DNA from: Dokdonella sp.
GTDB taxonomy: Bacteria > Pseudomonadota > Gammaproteobacteria > Xanthomonadales > Rhodanobacteraceae
DNA length: 64,000 nucleotides
Direction: 5' to 3'
NCBI GenBank assembly: GCA_019634795.1
Contig: JAHCAR010000016.1
Location: 1-64,000, forward strand
Under the pieces are notes generated by a model. That model ran no database searches. It was given only the letters and a program-made list of their open reading frames with translations, and had not been told where the DNA came from. This document shows positions 6,616 to 16,178 of the stretch, piece after piece. The position numbers and the translations under genes were made by a program. The stretch's first letter is position 1. Each line of letters starts with the position of its first letter.

Positions 6616-9408
6616 TCAGCGGAACTTGTATTCGAGGCTCAGGTAATAGGAGCGGCCGCGCGGATCGGTGTAGGTCGGGTCGTAGCTGGCCAGGAAGTAG
6701 TAGGACTGATTCGAGAAAGGCGGCGCGCGGTTGAACAGGTTCAGCACGCCGGCGCGAATACGGAACTTCTCGCTCGCCGTCCAGCTCGTGCTGAGGTCCC
6801 ACAGCGAATACGGTTTGACCTTGTGCTCGGGCAGCAGCGAGTCGGTGACCGGGTCGTAGGTGTTGTTCTGGTCGCGGTAGCCGGACGAATAGGTGTTGGC
6901 CAGGGTCACGCCGAACGGGCCCTTGTCCCAGCTGAAGGCGATGCGGTGCCGCCAGCGCTGGATGACCTGTTCATTGAGGAACACGCCGAGATTGTTGCGG
7001 TACGGCTCGAGCGGTCCGAACTGGCGCTTGTACTCGAGAACATAGGTACTGGTCGCGGTGAAGCCGAAGCGGCCGTAGTCTCCTTCCTCGCTGCGCAGGG
7101 TCGTGCTGAGATCGATGCCCGAGGTCTTCAGGCGACCCTGGTTTTCCTTCTGCAGGAGGATGTTGGTGATGAAGCCATCCTCGTCGCGCTCGATGTAGGT
7201 GCCGTTGTAGCGGTCCGGGTTCTCGACGATGATCTGTTCGCCGAGGGTGCTGATCACGTCCTTCTTGAGGATGTTCCAGTAGTCGACGCCGACGTTCCAG
7301 GCCTGGTTAGGTTCGTAGACCACGCCGAGCGAGAACTGGCGCGACTTCTCCGGCTTCAGGTCCGGGTTGCTGCGCCGTTCGACCGGCCATTGGTCGGTGC
7401 AGTAGTCGATGCTGCCCTCGACATCGACGCATTGCGGGTCAGTGAGGAAGCTCGAGGTCGTTCCGAAGGTGGTCGGCCTGCTCAGGTCGCTGATCGACGG
7501 GGCGCGGAAGCCGGTGCCGGCGGATCCGCGCACGAGCAGGTCCTCGCGCGGCTGCCAGCGCAGGCCGATCTTCGGATTGACCGTGGAACCGACGCCGCTG
7601 TAGCGGTCGTAGCGCAGCGCGGCCTGCATTTCGAGGGTCGAGGTGAACGGCGCATTGAGCTCGACATAGGCCGAAGCAATGTTGCGTCCGTCGCGGGTGG
7701 CGACGAGGTCGGTGGAGGATCCGACGCCGGCGCCGTTGTCGCGATCGCCGGCGATGTTGTTGCTGACCAGCAGGTCCGAGGGCGTGAAGTCCTGGGTCTC
7801 GCGGCGGAACTCGCCGCCAACGGCAATGCCGAGGTCGCCGCCGCCGAGGCTGGCCAGCGAACGGGTCAGGCTGAAGTCGACGCCCTGGGTGATGCCCTTG
7901 GATTTGCGTGCCTCGTCATTGACCCTGATCGAATCGAGCAGGGCCAGGCCTTCGGCCGAGGAGGGTCCGAACGGATTGATGGTGCCATCGCGCACGCCGG
8001 CGTCGAACTGGTCGAACAGCACATAGCCGTCGACGTACTTGTCGACCGCGTCGTTCTGGCTGCGTGAAAGCGCCACTTCGTAGTCCCAGTTGCCGAGCAT
8101 GCCGTTGGCGCCGAAGACCAGGCGCTGGCCGGTACTGGTGACTTCGTTGGTGCGATTGCCGGCTTCGGTCATGCGGTAGCGGATGCCGCTGAAGGTCGAT
8201 GGCAGTCCCTCGGCGCTGAGCGCCGTGCGGTAGGGCTCGGGCAGGATCGAGACCGGCAGGTTGCGGATGCGTTGCGGGTTCGGGCTCAGGCGATAGGTGC
8301 TCTTGGCCTGGGCGTAGCTGACCTCGGCGAACAGGCGATGTTCGTCGTTGATCTTGAAGATGGCGCGGCCAAGGAAGGACACGCGGTCGGAGTCGGGATA
8401 GAGCTCGGTGTCCTCCATATAGTCGTAGCTGCAGGCGGTCGGGCCGCCCGGGCCTTCCGGCGCGTAGACGGTCGCCGGCGGGTTGCAGTCGGGCGAGCTC
8501 GGATTGATGCGGTTGCGGGTCGATCCGGCGGGCAGCAGGCCGGCCGCGATCAAGGCGTTGCGCTGGTCCGAATTGATGTCGATGTTGGCCGGGTAGGTAT
8601 TGCTCGACATCAGCGCCGGCAGGCGCTCGGCCAGCGGTCGCTTGCGGATGAACTCGCGCTGGCTGGAGCGCAAGGCGCCGAGGTGCTGCACGTCGAGCAC
8701 GCCGAACACGTTGTAGTGATCGCTCTCGAGGTTGCCGGTGCCGGCACTGATCGAGAAGGTCTGCTTGTCGGCGCCGCCTTCGTCGGTGTCGGCCGCAGAA
8801 GCAGAGAGATCGATGCCCTGGTAGTCGCTGCGGGTGATGAAGTTGATGACGCCACCGATCGCATCGGTGCCGTAGATCGCCGAGGCACCGTCCTTGAGGA
8901 CTTCGACGCGCTGGATGGCAGCGGCCGGAATGTTGTTGAGGTCGACGCCGGCGTTGTCTCCGGGTGAGGCGAAGTTGGCCAGGCGCCGGCCATTGAGCAG
9001 GATCAGCGTGCTCGAGACGCCGATGCCGCGCAGGTTGGCGCCATTGAAACCGCGCTGGCCCGAGGTGCCGTCGGTGATGCTGGCACCGTCGGTCAGCGGC
9101 GCGGTGTTCGCGCTCAGCGTGCGCACGAGTTCGGCCGCGGTGGTCACGCCGCGCTTGGAAATCTCCTCGCGCGTGATGACCTCGACCGGAAGCGCGGTTT
9201 CGCCATCGACGCGCTTGATGCGCGAGCCGGTCACGACGATCTTGTCCATCGTGGTGACGGCCTTGTCGCCGGCGGCGGCTTCCGTGCCGGATTCGTCCTG
9301 GGCCAGGGCAGGCAGTGCCGCCAGCGCTGCGGCGATGCAGGCGCCGAGCACACTGGCCCGGCGCAGGAGCTGCCGGCGATGTGCGGCGCGCGATTGTCCA
9401 GATTTCAT
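6616..9408 (-). CDS. TonB-dependent outer membrane receptor
   Basis: About 930 residues. A signal peptide with an arginine-rich start (residues 1-36, cleaved near ALA-Q) precedes a plug domain (IVVTGSRI, TLILLNGRRL, VEVLKDGASAIYGTDAIGGVINFIT) and a 22-strand-type barrel ending in aromatic YYLSLEYKFR. ATG 9408 has a purine-rich Shine-Dalgarno (GGGGGGAA) just upstream; an in-frame ATG 30 bases earlier lacks one. Receptors of this kind import iron complexes, sugars, peptides or polymers with TonB energy. It is divergent from the cyanophycinase operon, so uptake of cyanophycin fragments is a reasonable guess, but no substrate can be read from the sequence. Confidence 0.9.
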   Translation of the reverse strand: MKSGQSRAAHRRQLLRRASVLGACIAAALAALPALAQDESGTEAAAGDKAVTTMDKIVVTGSRIKRVDGETALPVEVITREEISKRGVTTAAELVRTLSANTAPLTDGASITDGTSGQRGFNGANLRGIGVSSTLILLNGRRLANFASPGDNAGVDLNNIPAAAIQRVEVLKDGASAIYGTDAIGGVINFITRSDYQGIDLSASAADTDEGGADKQTFSISAGTGNLESDHYNVFGVLDVQHLGALRSSQREFIRKRPLAERLPALMSSNTYPANIDINSDQRNALIAAGLLPAGSTRNRINPSSPDCNPPATVYAPEGPGGPTACSYDYMEDTELYPDSDRVSFLGRAIFKINDEHRLFAEVSYAQAKSTYRLSPNPQRIRNLPVSILPEPYRTALSAEGLPSTFSGIRYRMTEAGNRTNEVTSTGQRLVFGANGMLGNWDYEVALSRSQNDAVDKYVDGYVLFDQFDAGVRDGTINPFGPSSAEGLALLDSIRVNDEARKSKGITQGVDFSLTRSLASLGGGDLGIAVGGEFRRETQDFTPSDLLVSNNIAGDRDNGAGVGSSTDLVATRDGRNIASAYVELNAPFTSTLEMQAALRYDRYSGVGSTVNPKIGLRWQPREDLLVRGSAGTGFRAPSISDLSRPTTFGTTSSFLTDPQCVDVEGSIDYCTDQWPVERRSNPDLKPEKSRQFSLGVVYEPNQAWNVGVDYWNILKKDVISTLGEQIIVENPDRYNGTYIERDEDGFITNILLQKENQGRLKTSGIDLSTTLRSEEGDYGRFGFTATSTYVLEYKRQFGPLEPYRNNLGVFLNEQVIQRWRHRIAFSWDKGPFGVTLANTYSSGYRDQNNTYDPVTDSLLPEHKVKPYSLWDLSTSWTASEKFRIRAGVLNLFNRAPPFSNQSYYFLASYDPTYTDPRGRSYYLSLEYKFR

Positions 9409-9713
9409 TCGATTCCCCCCGAAGATGATGTTTGGCATTGGCTCGGCAGCGCACGCAAGGAGCGCGATGCCCGTGCCGGTGAGCGGCGCCCGGACTCTAC
9501 GTCCCGTGCGCGGCGCCGGGGCCGGTCACGGATGCCTGGGGTCGCCTCGGCACAACTTGCTGTCGCATTACTGAAAACAGGCGGCCGCGCGGGCCTTGCA
9601 GCAATGCGACATGGACTTGCCGGATTGGCGCCGCGCCGACGACGCAGGCGTACGCCTCTTGGCCGGCAGTGGCATGCTCGTCGCCTGTAACGTTCGCGGG
9701 GCTGCCCAAGACG
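9409..9713. other. Divergent intergenic region, TonB receptor / cyanophycinase
   Basis: About 305 bases separate two outward-reading genes and must hold both promoters. I see no convincing sigma-70 pair or open reading frame with coding character. GC-rich inverted stretches occur near 9486-9530. It is the natural place for an ArgR-type regulator to bind, but no operator was recognised. Confidence 0.5.
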
Positions 9714-10979
9714 ATGAATCGCGCGCTTCTCCATCTGGCCGTGTGCCTGCTTGCCCTGCTGCCGGCCTGCGCCGGCGCGACCGGGTCCGTCCCTGCCGCT
9801 GGCCGCGGCTACGTGGTTCCAATCGGGGGTGCGCTCGACTACGACAACCCCGTGGTCTGGTCGCGCCTGGTCGCCCTCGCCGGCGGCAGGTCGGCCCGCT
9901 TCGCGGTGCTGGCGACGGCGTCCGAAGATCCAGAATCGGCCGCGGCGCGAACCATCGCCGCCTTGCGCAAGCAGGGCGCACAGGCCGAGTTCATCGCCGT
10001 AGCGCCGCTGCTCGACGGCAGCGACAGTGCGCGCGAGGCGCGCAATCCGGAGTGGGTGGACAAGGTCGCCGCGGCCACGGCCGTCTACTTCACCGGCGGC
10101 GCCCAGGAGCGCATCGTCGACACCCTGCTGCCGGACGGCAAGCCGACCCCGCTGCTCGATGCGATCCGCGCCTTGTATCGCCGGGGTGGAGTCGTCGCCG
10201 GCACCTCGGCCGGCGCGGCGGTGATGAGCGAGGTGATGTTTCGCGATGCGCAGGACGTGCTCAAGGTCCTGCAGGGATCGATGCGTGTCGGCCACGAGAT
10301 CGATCGCGGCCTCGGCTTCCTCGATGCCGATGTTCTGGTCGACCAGCACTTCCTGCGCCGCGGGCGCATCGGACGCCTGCTGCCGCTGATGCAGGCGCGC
10401 GGGATCCGGTTCGGGCTCGGCGTCGACGAAAACACCGCGGCGATCGTGCATGACGGCTCGGTCGAGGTGGTCGGCGCCAGCAGCGTCCTCATCGTCGACC
10501 TGGCGGGAGCCGCGAGCGACAAGGCGGCCGGTGCCTTCAATATCGAGGGGGCGATGCTCAGCCTGCTCGGCAACGGCGATCGCATGCAGCTGCGCAGCGC
10601 CGAAGTCACGCCGTCGGCAGCCAAGCACGCGGGCACCCGCATCGATCCGAATGGACCGGGCTACAAGCCGTATCATGCGGCCGTGATGTTCTATCCGGAC
10701 TTTCTTGGTGATCGCACCCTGGCCACGGCCATGGGACGCCTGCTCGACAGTCCGCAGCGCGAGCTGCGCGGTCTTGCGTTCGCGCCGGTGAACAATGCCG
10801 GGGATGGCGCCGATGCGCCTGGTTTCGAATTTCGCCTTGCCAAGACCGGCCGCACCGTGGGCTGGCTCAGCACGGCCGCCGGCGGCGAGGACTACACAAT
10901 CACCGGCATGCGCCTGGACGTCGAGCCGGTGCGCATGGCCGCGCCGCTGTACCGGCCTTGGCGACCGTCCACGCCATGA
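9714..10979 (+). CDS. cphE: Exported cyanophycinase (peptidase S51, CphE type)
   Basis: A 421-residue protein that should cut cyanophycin (multi-L-arginyl-poly-L-aspartate) into beta-Asp-Arg dipeptides. The serine nucleophile is Ser165 in GTSAG; TGGAQER and VDQHFLRRGRIGRL match cyanophycinase substrate-site motifs, although the usual GGDQ is GGAQ here. The N-terminus is a secretion signal (hydrophobic residues 4-16). LPAC at 16-19 could be a weak lipobox, or signal peptidase I could cut after AGA at 22, so the enzyme is extracytoplasmic as in secreted CphE. ATG 9714 is chosen because the signal peptide begins there. Its stop overlaps the next gene (ATGA), tying it to arginine/dipeptide uptake. 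Confidence 0.9.
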   Translation: MNRALLHLAVCLLALLPACAGATGSVPAAGRGYVVPIGGALDYDNPVVWSRLVALAGGRSARFAVLATASEDPESAAARTIAALRKQGAQAEFIAVAPLLDGSDSAREARNPEWVDKVAAATAVYFTGGAQERIVDTLLPDGKPTPLLDAIRALYRRGGVVAGTSAGAAVMSEVMFRDAQDVLKVLQGSMRVGHEIDRGLGFLDADVLVDQHFLRRGRIGRLLPLMQARGIRFGLGVDENTAAIVHDGSVEVVGASSVLIVDLAGAASDKAAGAFNIEGAMLSLLGNGDRMQLRSAEVTPSAAKHAGTRIDPNGPGYKPYHAAVMFYPDFLGDRTLATAMGRLLDSPQRELRGLAFAPVNNAGDGADAPGFEFRLAKTGRTVGWLSTAAGGEDYTITGMRLDVEPVRMAAPLYRPWRPSTP

Positions 10980-12505
10980 TCATCCGTGGCTCGCGTCTGG
11001 TCGGGTGGCGCAGGCTGCTGCCTTGCCTGCTTGCCTGCCTGTCCGGGACTGCCATGCCGGTCCTCGCTCGGGCCGCACTGCCGGATCCGGTCCGGATCGG
11101 CGTGGAAGGTGCCTATCCGCCCTTCAGCGAAGTCGGGCCGGACGGCGAATTGAAGGGTTTCGACATCGACATCGCGCGTGCGCTGTGCGCGCAGATGCGC
11201 GTTCGTTGCGTGCTCGTGCAGCAGAATTTCGACGGCATGATCCCGGCGCTCAATGCGAACAAGATCGATGCCGTGATCGCATCGCTTTCGATTACCGAAG
11301 AACGCCGCAAATCGGTCGATTTCACCGACAAGTACTACAAGACGCCCGGACGCCTCGTCGCCCGCCGCGACGCGGCCCTTCGGCCGACACCGGACGGGCT
11401 GGCAGGGCGGCGCATCGGCGTGCAAAGGGCCAGCACCTACGACCGCTACGCGACCGATACCTTCGCGCGCAGCGAGATCGTCCGCTACGCCAAGCTGGAC
11501 GATGTCTTCCTCGACCTTGCCGCGGGTCGCATCGATGCCGCGTTCGCCGATTCGGTGGCCAGCTACGTCGGTTTCCTGCGCCAGCCAGGCGGTGATGCCT
11601 ATGCCTTCGTCGGGCCGGATTTCATCGAGCCGCGCTATTTCGGCAATGGCGCGGGCATCGCCGTGCGCAAGGGCGACACGGCCCTGCGCGATGCGCTGAA
11701 CGCGGCGATCGCGGCGATCCGCGCGAACGGCACCTACGCGGCGATCCAGTCGCGCTACGTCGATTTCGACCTCTACGTCGACGCCAGCCCGGCAGCGGCG
11801 GCTTCGGCCGGGCCCCTGCACGGCTACGCCCGCAGCCTGCTGCAAGGGGCTTGGGTGACCCTGTCGCTGGCCCTGCTTTCGTTGCTGCTCGCGCTGGTCC
11901 TCGCCCTGCTCGGGGCGAGCGCCAAGCTGTCCCGTTCGGCCTGGCTGCGCGCCATCGCCCAGGCCTACACCACCGCGGTCCGCTCGGTGCCCGATCTGGT
12001 CCTGATGCTGCTCGTGTTCTTCGGTGGCCAGGCCCTGGTCAACGCCCTGGCCCTGCGCCTTGGCTACGCTCGGGGGCCGGACATCGACCCGTTCGTCGCC
12101 GGCGTGCTGACGATCGGCTTCATCTACGGCGCCTACCTGACCGAGACCTTCCGCGGCGCCTTCCTCAGCGTGCCGGCCGGCCAGCGCGAGGCCGCATTGG
12201 CCTTCGGCATGAGCCCCTGGCTGAGCTTCCGGCGCATCGTCGGCCCGCAGATGCTGCGCCACGCGCTGCCGCCGCTGCTCAACAACTGGTTGGTTCTGCT
12301 CAAGAGCACGGCGATCGTCTCCGTGATCGGACTGACCGACCTGATGCAGCGCGCCGGTCTCGCTGCCGGCGCGACCCACCAGCCGTTCCTGTTCTACGCC
12401 GCCGTCGGCGGACTCTACCTCGGCTTCACCGCCTGTTCGGAAGCCGCCTTCGGCTGGCTTTCGCGGCGCCTCGACGTCGGCACGCGGCGGGCGGTGTATC
12501 GATGA
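10976..12505 (+). CDS. aotJQ: Arg/Asp-Arg ABC transporter: binding protein fused to permease
   Basis: A 509-residue fusion. After a signal peptide (about 1-35), residues about 40-265 form a family-3 amino-acid binding domain (VRIGVEGAYPPF, GELKGFDIDIARALC, IASLSITEERRKSVDFT). Residues about 285-505 form a HisQ/ArtQ-type permease with the EAA loop (REAALAFGMSPWLSFRRIVGP). In Pseudomonas these are separate AotJ and AotQ. The fusion would fix the binding domain to the outer face of the membrane. The ATG overlaps the cyanophycinase stop (ATGA). Substrate by context: arginine and probably beta-Asp-Arg. Confidence 0.88.
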   Translation: MIIRGSRLVGWRRLLPCLLACLSGTAMPVLARAALPDPVRIGVEGAYPPFSEVGPDGELKGFDIDIARALCAQMRVRCVLVQQNFDGMIPALNANKIDAVIASLSITEERRKSVDFTDKYYKTPGRLVARRDAALRPTPDGLAGRRIGVQRASTYDRYATDTFARSEIVRYAKLDDVFLDLAAGRIDAAFADSVASYVGFLRQPGGDAYAFVGPDFIEPRYFGNGAGIAVRKGDTALRDALNAAIAAIRANGTYAAIQSRYVDFDLYVDASPAAAASAGPLHGYARSLLQGAWVTLSLALLSLLLALVLALLGASAKLSRSAWLRAIAQAYTTAVRSVPDLVLMLLVFFGGQALVNALALRLGYARGPDIDPFVAGVLTIGFIYGAYLTETFRGAFLSVPAGQREAALAFGMSPWLSFRRIVGPQMLRHALPPLLNNWLVLLKSTAIVSVIGLTDLMQRAGLAAGATHQPFLFYAAVGGLYLGFTACSEAAFGWLSRRLDVGTRRAVYR

Positions 12506-13203
12506 ACGCGCAAGCCCTGATCGACAGCCTGCCGCTGTATGCGAGCGGATTGTGGACGACCCTGCGCCTGTTGCTGGCCTCGCTGCTGATCGGCGGCTGC
12601 CTGGCGCTGCCGCTCGCCGTCCTGCGCTGCCTGCCTACGCCCTGGCTGCAGGCGCCGGTGCGCGCATTCACCTATGTGATCCGCGGTACGCCGATGCTGG
12701 TCCAGCTGTTCCTGCTCTACTACGGACTGGCCCAGTTCGAGTTCGTCCGCGACAGCGTGCTCTGGCCGGTCCTCAGTTCGGCCTGGTTCTGCGCGATCGC
12801 CGCGTTTGCGATCAACAGTTGTGCCTACACGACGGAAATGCTGGCCGGAGCGATCCGCGCATTGCCGTTTGGCGAAATCGAGGCGGCGCAGGCCTTCGGC
12901 ATGTCGCGCGCCCAACTGATGCGCCGCATCGTCCTGCCCGCTGCCATGCGCCACTGCCTGCCCGCCTATGGCAACGAGGTCGTCATGATCCTGCATGGCA
13001 CCTCGCTGGCCAGCGTGGTCACCCTGATGGATCTGACCGGGGCGGCGCGCGAAACGAACGCTCGCTACTACCTGCCGTTCGAGGCGTTCATCGCCGCGGC
13101 GGCAATCTATTTCCTGCTCACCTTTATCCTCGTCTCGGCATTTCGCGCCGCGGAGAGGCGATGGCTGGCCCCGCTGCGGCGCGATGCCGTGAACATTGGC
13201 TGA
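12502..13203 (+). CDS. aotM: Arginine/dipeptide ABC transporter permease (AotM-like)
   Basis: A 233-residue HisM/ArtM-type inner membrane permease. The EAA-loop motif (IEAAQAFGMSRAQLMRRIVLP) that docks to the ATPase is clear, as is the family phrase VIRGTPMLVQLFLLYYG. Several hydrophobic helices are visible. The start is fixed by the ATGA overlap with aotJQ; the same frame stays open far upstream, but that part only shadows aotJQ. It pairs with the fused AotQ domain to form the membrane channel. Confidence 0.9.
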   Translation: MNAQALIDSLPLYASGLWTTLRLLLASLLIGGCLALPLAVLRCLPTPWLQAPVRAFTYVIRGTPMLVQLFLLYYGLAQFEFVRDSVLWPVLSSAWFCAIAAFAINSCAYTTEMLAGAIRALPFGEIEAAQAFGMSRAQLMRRIVLPAAMRHCLPAYGNEVVMILHGTSLASVVTLMDLTGAARETNARYYLPFEAFIAAAAIYFLLTFILVSAFRAAERRWLAPLRRDAVNIG

Positions 13204-13213
13204 CGAAGAATCC

Positions 13214-14344
13214 ATGCGAACCGAACGACATCCACTCACCGCCGCGTCTCCCGGCACGCAGCGCGAGCTGCACAGCCTGCATTTCGGCCAGGCAGGGGCA
13301 GGGCGCAAGGCCGTGATCCAGGCCTCGCTGCACGCCGATGAACCGCCGGGGATGCTGGTCGCCCATCACCTGCGCGGCCTGCTCGCCGATCTCGAAGTAA
13401 GCAATCGCATCGATGGCGAAATCGTGCTGGTGCCGATGGCCAACCCGATCGGACTCGGCCAGCGCGTGCTCGGCAGGACGCTTGGCCGCTTCGCCCTTGC
13501 CGACGGCGAAAATTTCAACCGGCACTATGCCGACCTGAGCCGGCGCGCCGCGGAACTTCTCGGCGGCGAAGGATTCCCGACTTCGACCATCGACGTGAGC
13601 AGTGCGCGCCGGGCGTTGCAGCGTGCCTGCCAGGAACTGCCGGCGACCAGCGAGCTTCTGAGCCTGCGCCGGATCCTGCTCGGCCTTGCCATCGATGCCG
13701 ACCTCGTGCTCGACCTGCACTGCGACAACGAAGCGGTGATGCACCTGTATACGGCGACCTCGCTGTGGTCGCGCGTCGAGCCGCTGGCGCGCCTGCTCGG
13801 AGCGCGCGCGAGCTTGCTGGCCGACGAATCGGGCGACGATCCCTACGATGAGGCCTGTTCGACGGTCTGGCGACGCCTGAATGGACACCTGCGCGAGCGG
13901 AGCCCGGACGCCACGCTGCTTCCGGATGCCTGCGTGGCCGTGACCGTCGAATTGCGCGGCGAAGCCGACGTCAGCCATGACCTCGCGGCGTCCGATGCGC
14001 GCGCCCTGGTCGACTATCTGGTCCTTGAGGGATTCATCAACATGCCGGTCCCGGAGCTGCCGCCGCTGCTGGCCGGGGCGACCCCGCTGGCGGGCTCGCT
14101 GCCGGTCGTCGCCTTGGTCAGCGGCGTGCTCGTGTTCGTGCGCGCGCCGGGCGACCTGCTGCGCCGGGGTGAGCACGTCGCCGACGTCATCGATCCGCTG
14201 AGCGGTTCGGTCACTGCGCTGGCCAGTCCCGCCGACGGGCTGATGTACGCGCGCGAGAGCGGTCGCACGGTGCAGGCCGGCATGAGCGTGGCCAAGGTCG
14301 CCGGCAGCGAGGCGGTGCGTGCGGGCAGGCTGTTGTCGGCATGA
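13214..14344 (+). CDS. aotO: Cyanophycin dipeptide hydrolase (CphZ/AotO family)
   Basis: A 376-residue zinc hydrolase of the succinylglutamate desuccinylase/aspartoacylase superfamily. Zinc ligands are visible as H40-x-x-E43 (SLHADEPPG) and H169 (LDLHCDN); the catalytic Glu is probably in TVELRGE near 246. In Pseudomonas the gene at this place in the aot operon, aotO, encodes CphZ, which splits beta-Asp-Arg into Asp and Arg. Position between permease and ATPase genes supports that identity over AstE. I chose ATG 13214, preceded by GAAGAA; TTG 13196 is an in-frame alternative overlapping aotM. The product would act in the cytoplasm on imported dipeptide. Confidence 0.85.
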   Translation: MRTERHPLTAASPGTQRELHSLHFGQAGAGRKAVIQASLHADEPPGMLVAHHLRGLLADLEVSNRIDGEIVLVPMANPIGLGQRVLGRTLGRFALADGENFNRHYADLSRRAAELLGGEGFPTSTIDVSSARRALQRACQELPATSELLSLRRILLGLAIDADLVLDLHCDNEAVMHLYTATSLWSRVEPLARLLGARASLLADESGDDPYDEACSTVWRRLNGHLRERSPDATLLPDACVAVTVELRGEADVSHDLAASDARALVDYLVLEGFINMPVPELPPLLAGATPLAGSLPVVALVSGVLVFVRAPGDLLRRGEHVADVIDPLSGSVTALASPADGLMYARESGRTVQAGMSVAKVAGSEAVRAGRLLSA

Positions 14345-15135
14345 CGATCGCAACGACGGAGAGTGGCGTGGAACCGGTGCTCGCGGTGGAAAACCTGCAC
14401 AAGCATTTCGGCGGTCGCGAGGTGCTGAAGGGCGTCTCGCTGAGTGCGCGTCGCGGCGACGTCATCACCCTGGTCGGTTCGAGCGGTTCGGGAAAGAGCA
14501 CCTTCCTGCGTTGCCTGAACCTGCTCGAACAGCCCGACCAGGGCCGCCTGCGGCTCGGCGGCGAAGAGCTGATGCTACGACCGGACCGGGATGGCAGCCT
14601 GACCGCCGTTGACAAACGGCAGTTGCGTCGCTGGCGTTCGCGCCTGGCCATGGTGTTCCAGTCCTTCAACCTCTGGCAACATCTGAGCGTGCTCGAAAAT
14701 GTCACCGAGGCGCCCATCCATGTCCTCGGCCAGGCGCCGGACCGGGCCAGGGAGCAGGCGTGCAAGCTGCTCGAACGCGTCGGTGTCGGCCATCGCCGCG
14801 ATGTCTATCCGGCGCAACTGTCCGGTGGCGAGCAGCAGCGCGTGGCGATCGCCCGTGCGCTCGCCATCGAGCCCGAAGTCATGCTGTTCGACGAACCGAC
14901 CTCGGCGCTCGACCCCGAGCGCGTCGGCGAAGTGCTGGCGGTCATGCGCGAGCTCGCCGAAGAGGGGCGGACGATGATCCTGGTCACCCATGAAATGGCG
15001 TTTGCCCGCGAGGTTTCGAGCCACGTCATCTTCCTGCACCAGGGCGTGATCGAGGAGCAGGGACCGCCGCGTGAGGTGCTCGATACCCCGCGCAGCGACC
15101 GGCTGCGCCAGTTCCTCGGCAGCGGTCTCAAGTAG
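14341..15135 (+). CDS. aotP: Arginine/dipeptide ABC transporter ATPase (AotP-like)
   Basis: A 264-residue HisP/GlnQ-type ATPase. Walker A is GSSGSGKST at about residues 45-53, the ABC signature [15 protein letters not shown] near 160, and Walker [15 protein letters not shown] near 180. It powers the AotJQ-AotM importer. The start overlaps the aotO stop (ATGA), and argR follows after 14 bases. Confidence 0.92.
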   Translation: MTIATTESGVEPVLAVENLHKHFGGREVLKGVSLSARRGDVITLVGSSGSGKSTFLRCLNLLEQPDQGRLRLGGEELMLRPDRDGSLTAVDKRQLRRWRSRLAMVFQSFNLWQHLSVLENVTEAPIHVLGQAPDRAREQACKLLERVGVGHRRDVYPAQLSGGEQQRVAIARALAIEPEVMLFDEPTSALDPERVGEVLAVMRELAEEGRTMILVTHEMAFAREVSSHVIFLHQGVIEEQGPPREVLDTPRSDRLRQFLGSGLK

Positions 15136-15149
15136 GACGGCCCGGTCCG

Positions 15150-16178
15150 ATGGCGCATCTGCCGCAGGTATTCGGATTCATCCTGCAGGATGCGTTCTCA
15201 CCGCTGGCCCTGGCCGGCGCGATCGAGGCGCTGCAGGCGGCCAACCATGTGCTCGGACAGGCCGCCTACCGCATTGCGATCCTTCCTGGGGGCGGCGCCG
15301 ACCTCGCGGCGAATTCGGTCGCAACGCTGTTTCGCCCGATGGCGGCAGAGGAAGCGGACCCGCTGGCTGGTTTGTTCGTGGTTGCCGGGCGGCTGCCGGC
15401 GCCCGGCGATCCATCGCTGGCGTCGACCGTGAAGCTGCTGTCGCGCGTGGCGGCACGCCATGGCACGGTGGGCGGCATCGGCGCCGGTGCCGGCTGGCTG
15501 GCCCATGCCGGATTGCTGCGCGGGCATCGCTGCACGCTGGATTCGAACCAGGCCCAGCTTCTCGCCGAACAGTTTCCGGAATGCATCGTCTCGAGCAATC
15601 TCTACGAGCTCGATCGCACGCGCGCCACCTGCGCCGGGCATACGGCCAGCCTCGACATGATGATCGCCTGGCTCGGGCAGCGCCATGGCGAGCGCATCGT
15701 GCATGATCTGCTGGTCTGCCTCGGCCTCGAGCGCCTGCGTCCCGCGAGCCAGCGCCAGCGCGCCGCGGCCGCAGCACGGCCGAGTATGCCGACCAAGCTG
15801 GGCGAGGCCATGAGCCTGATGGAGAACAATATCGGCGAGCCCCTCTCGACCGAGGAAATCGCGAACCTGGTCGGCGTTTCGCGGCGCCAGCTCGAACGCC
15901 TGTTCAAGCAGCATCTCGATGCGCTGCCCTCGCGCTGGTACCTCGAGAAGCGCCTGCACCGGGCGCGTGGCATGCTCAAGCTCGGCACCCAGTCGATCCT
16001 GCAGGTCGGACTCAGCTGCGGCTTTTCTTCCGGCGCTCATTTTTCCAATGCCTACCGCGCCTATTTCAACCGCACGCCGCGCGACGAACGCAGCGCCCGG
16101 GCCGTCGAATGGCGCGCCTCCCCCGGCGATCGCGCGAGCTCGCTTGCGGACGGAGAAACACCCGAGGACCCATCATGA
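15150..16178 (+). CDS. argR: ArgR-type AraC family transcriptional regulator
   Basis: A 342-residue regulator with an N-terminal DJ-1/PfpI (GATase1-like) sensor domain (residues about 5-190) and a C-terminal double helix-turn-helix of the AraC type (residues about 215-320; LSTEEIANLVGVSRRQLERLFK and GLSCGFSSGAHFSNAYRAYF). In Pseudomonas the last gene of the aot operon is argR, an arginine-responsive activator of aot and aru genes and of this same architecture. Its position here between transport and catabolic genes fits a local activator responding to arginine. No operator was recognised upstream. It is not related to the small hexameric ArgR of E. coli. Confidence 0.85.
   Translation: MAHLPQVFGFILQDAFSPLALAGAIEALQAANHVLGQAAYRIAILPGGGADLAANSVATLFRPMAAEEADPLAGLFVVAGRLPAPGDPSLASTVKLLSRVAARHGTVGGIGAGAGWLAHAGLLRGHRCTLDSNQAQLLAEQFPECIVSSNLYELDRTRATCAGHTASLDMMIAWLGQRHGERIVHDLLVCLGLERLRPASQRQRAAAAARPSMPTKLGEAMSLMENNIGEPLSTEEIANLVGVSRRQLERLFKQHLDALPSRWYLEKRLHRARGMLKLGTQSILQVGLSCGFSSGAHFSNAYRAYFNRTPRDERSARAVEWRASPGDRASSLADGETPEDPS

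Noticed and set aside
11851-12501. Possible 217-residue N-terminal extension of AotM
   Set aside because: It runs through aotJQ in another frame with arginine/proline-rich non-homologous sequence; the ATGA start at 12502 gives the normal permease length.
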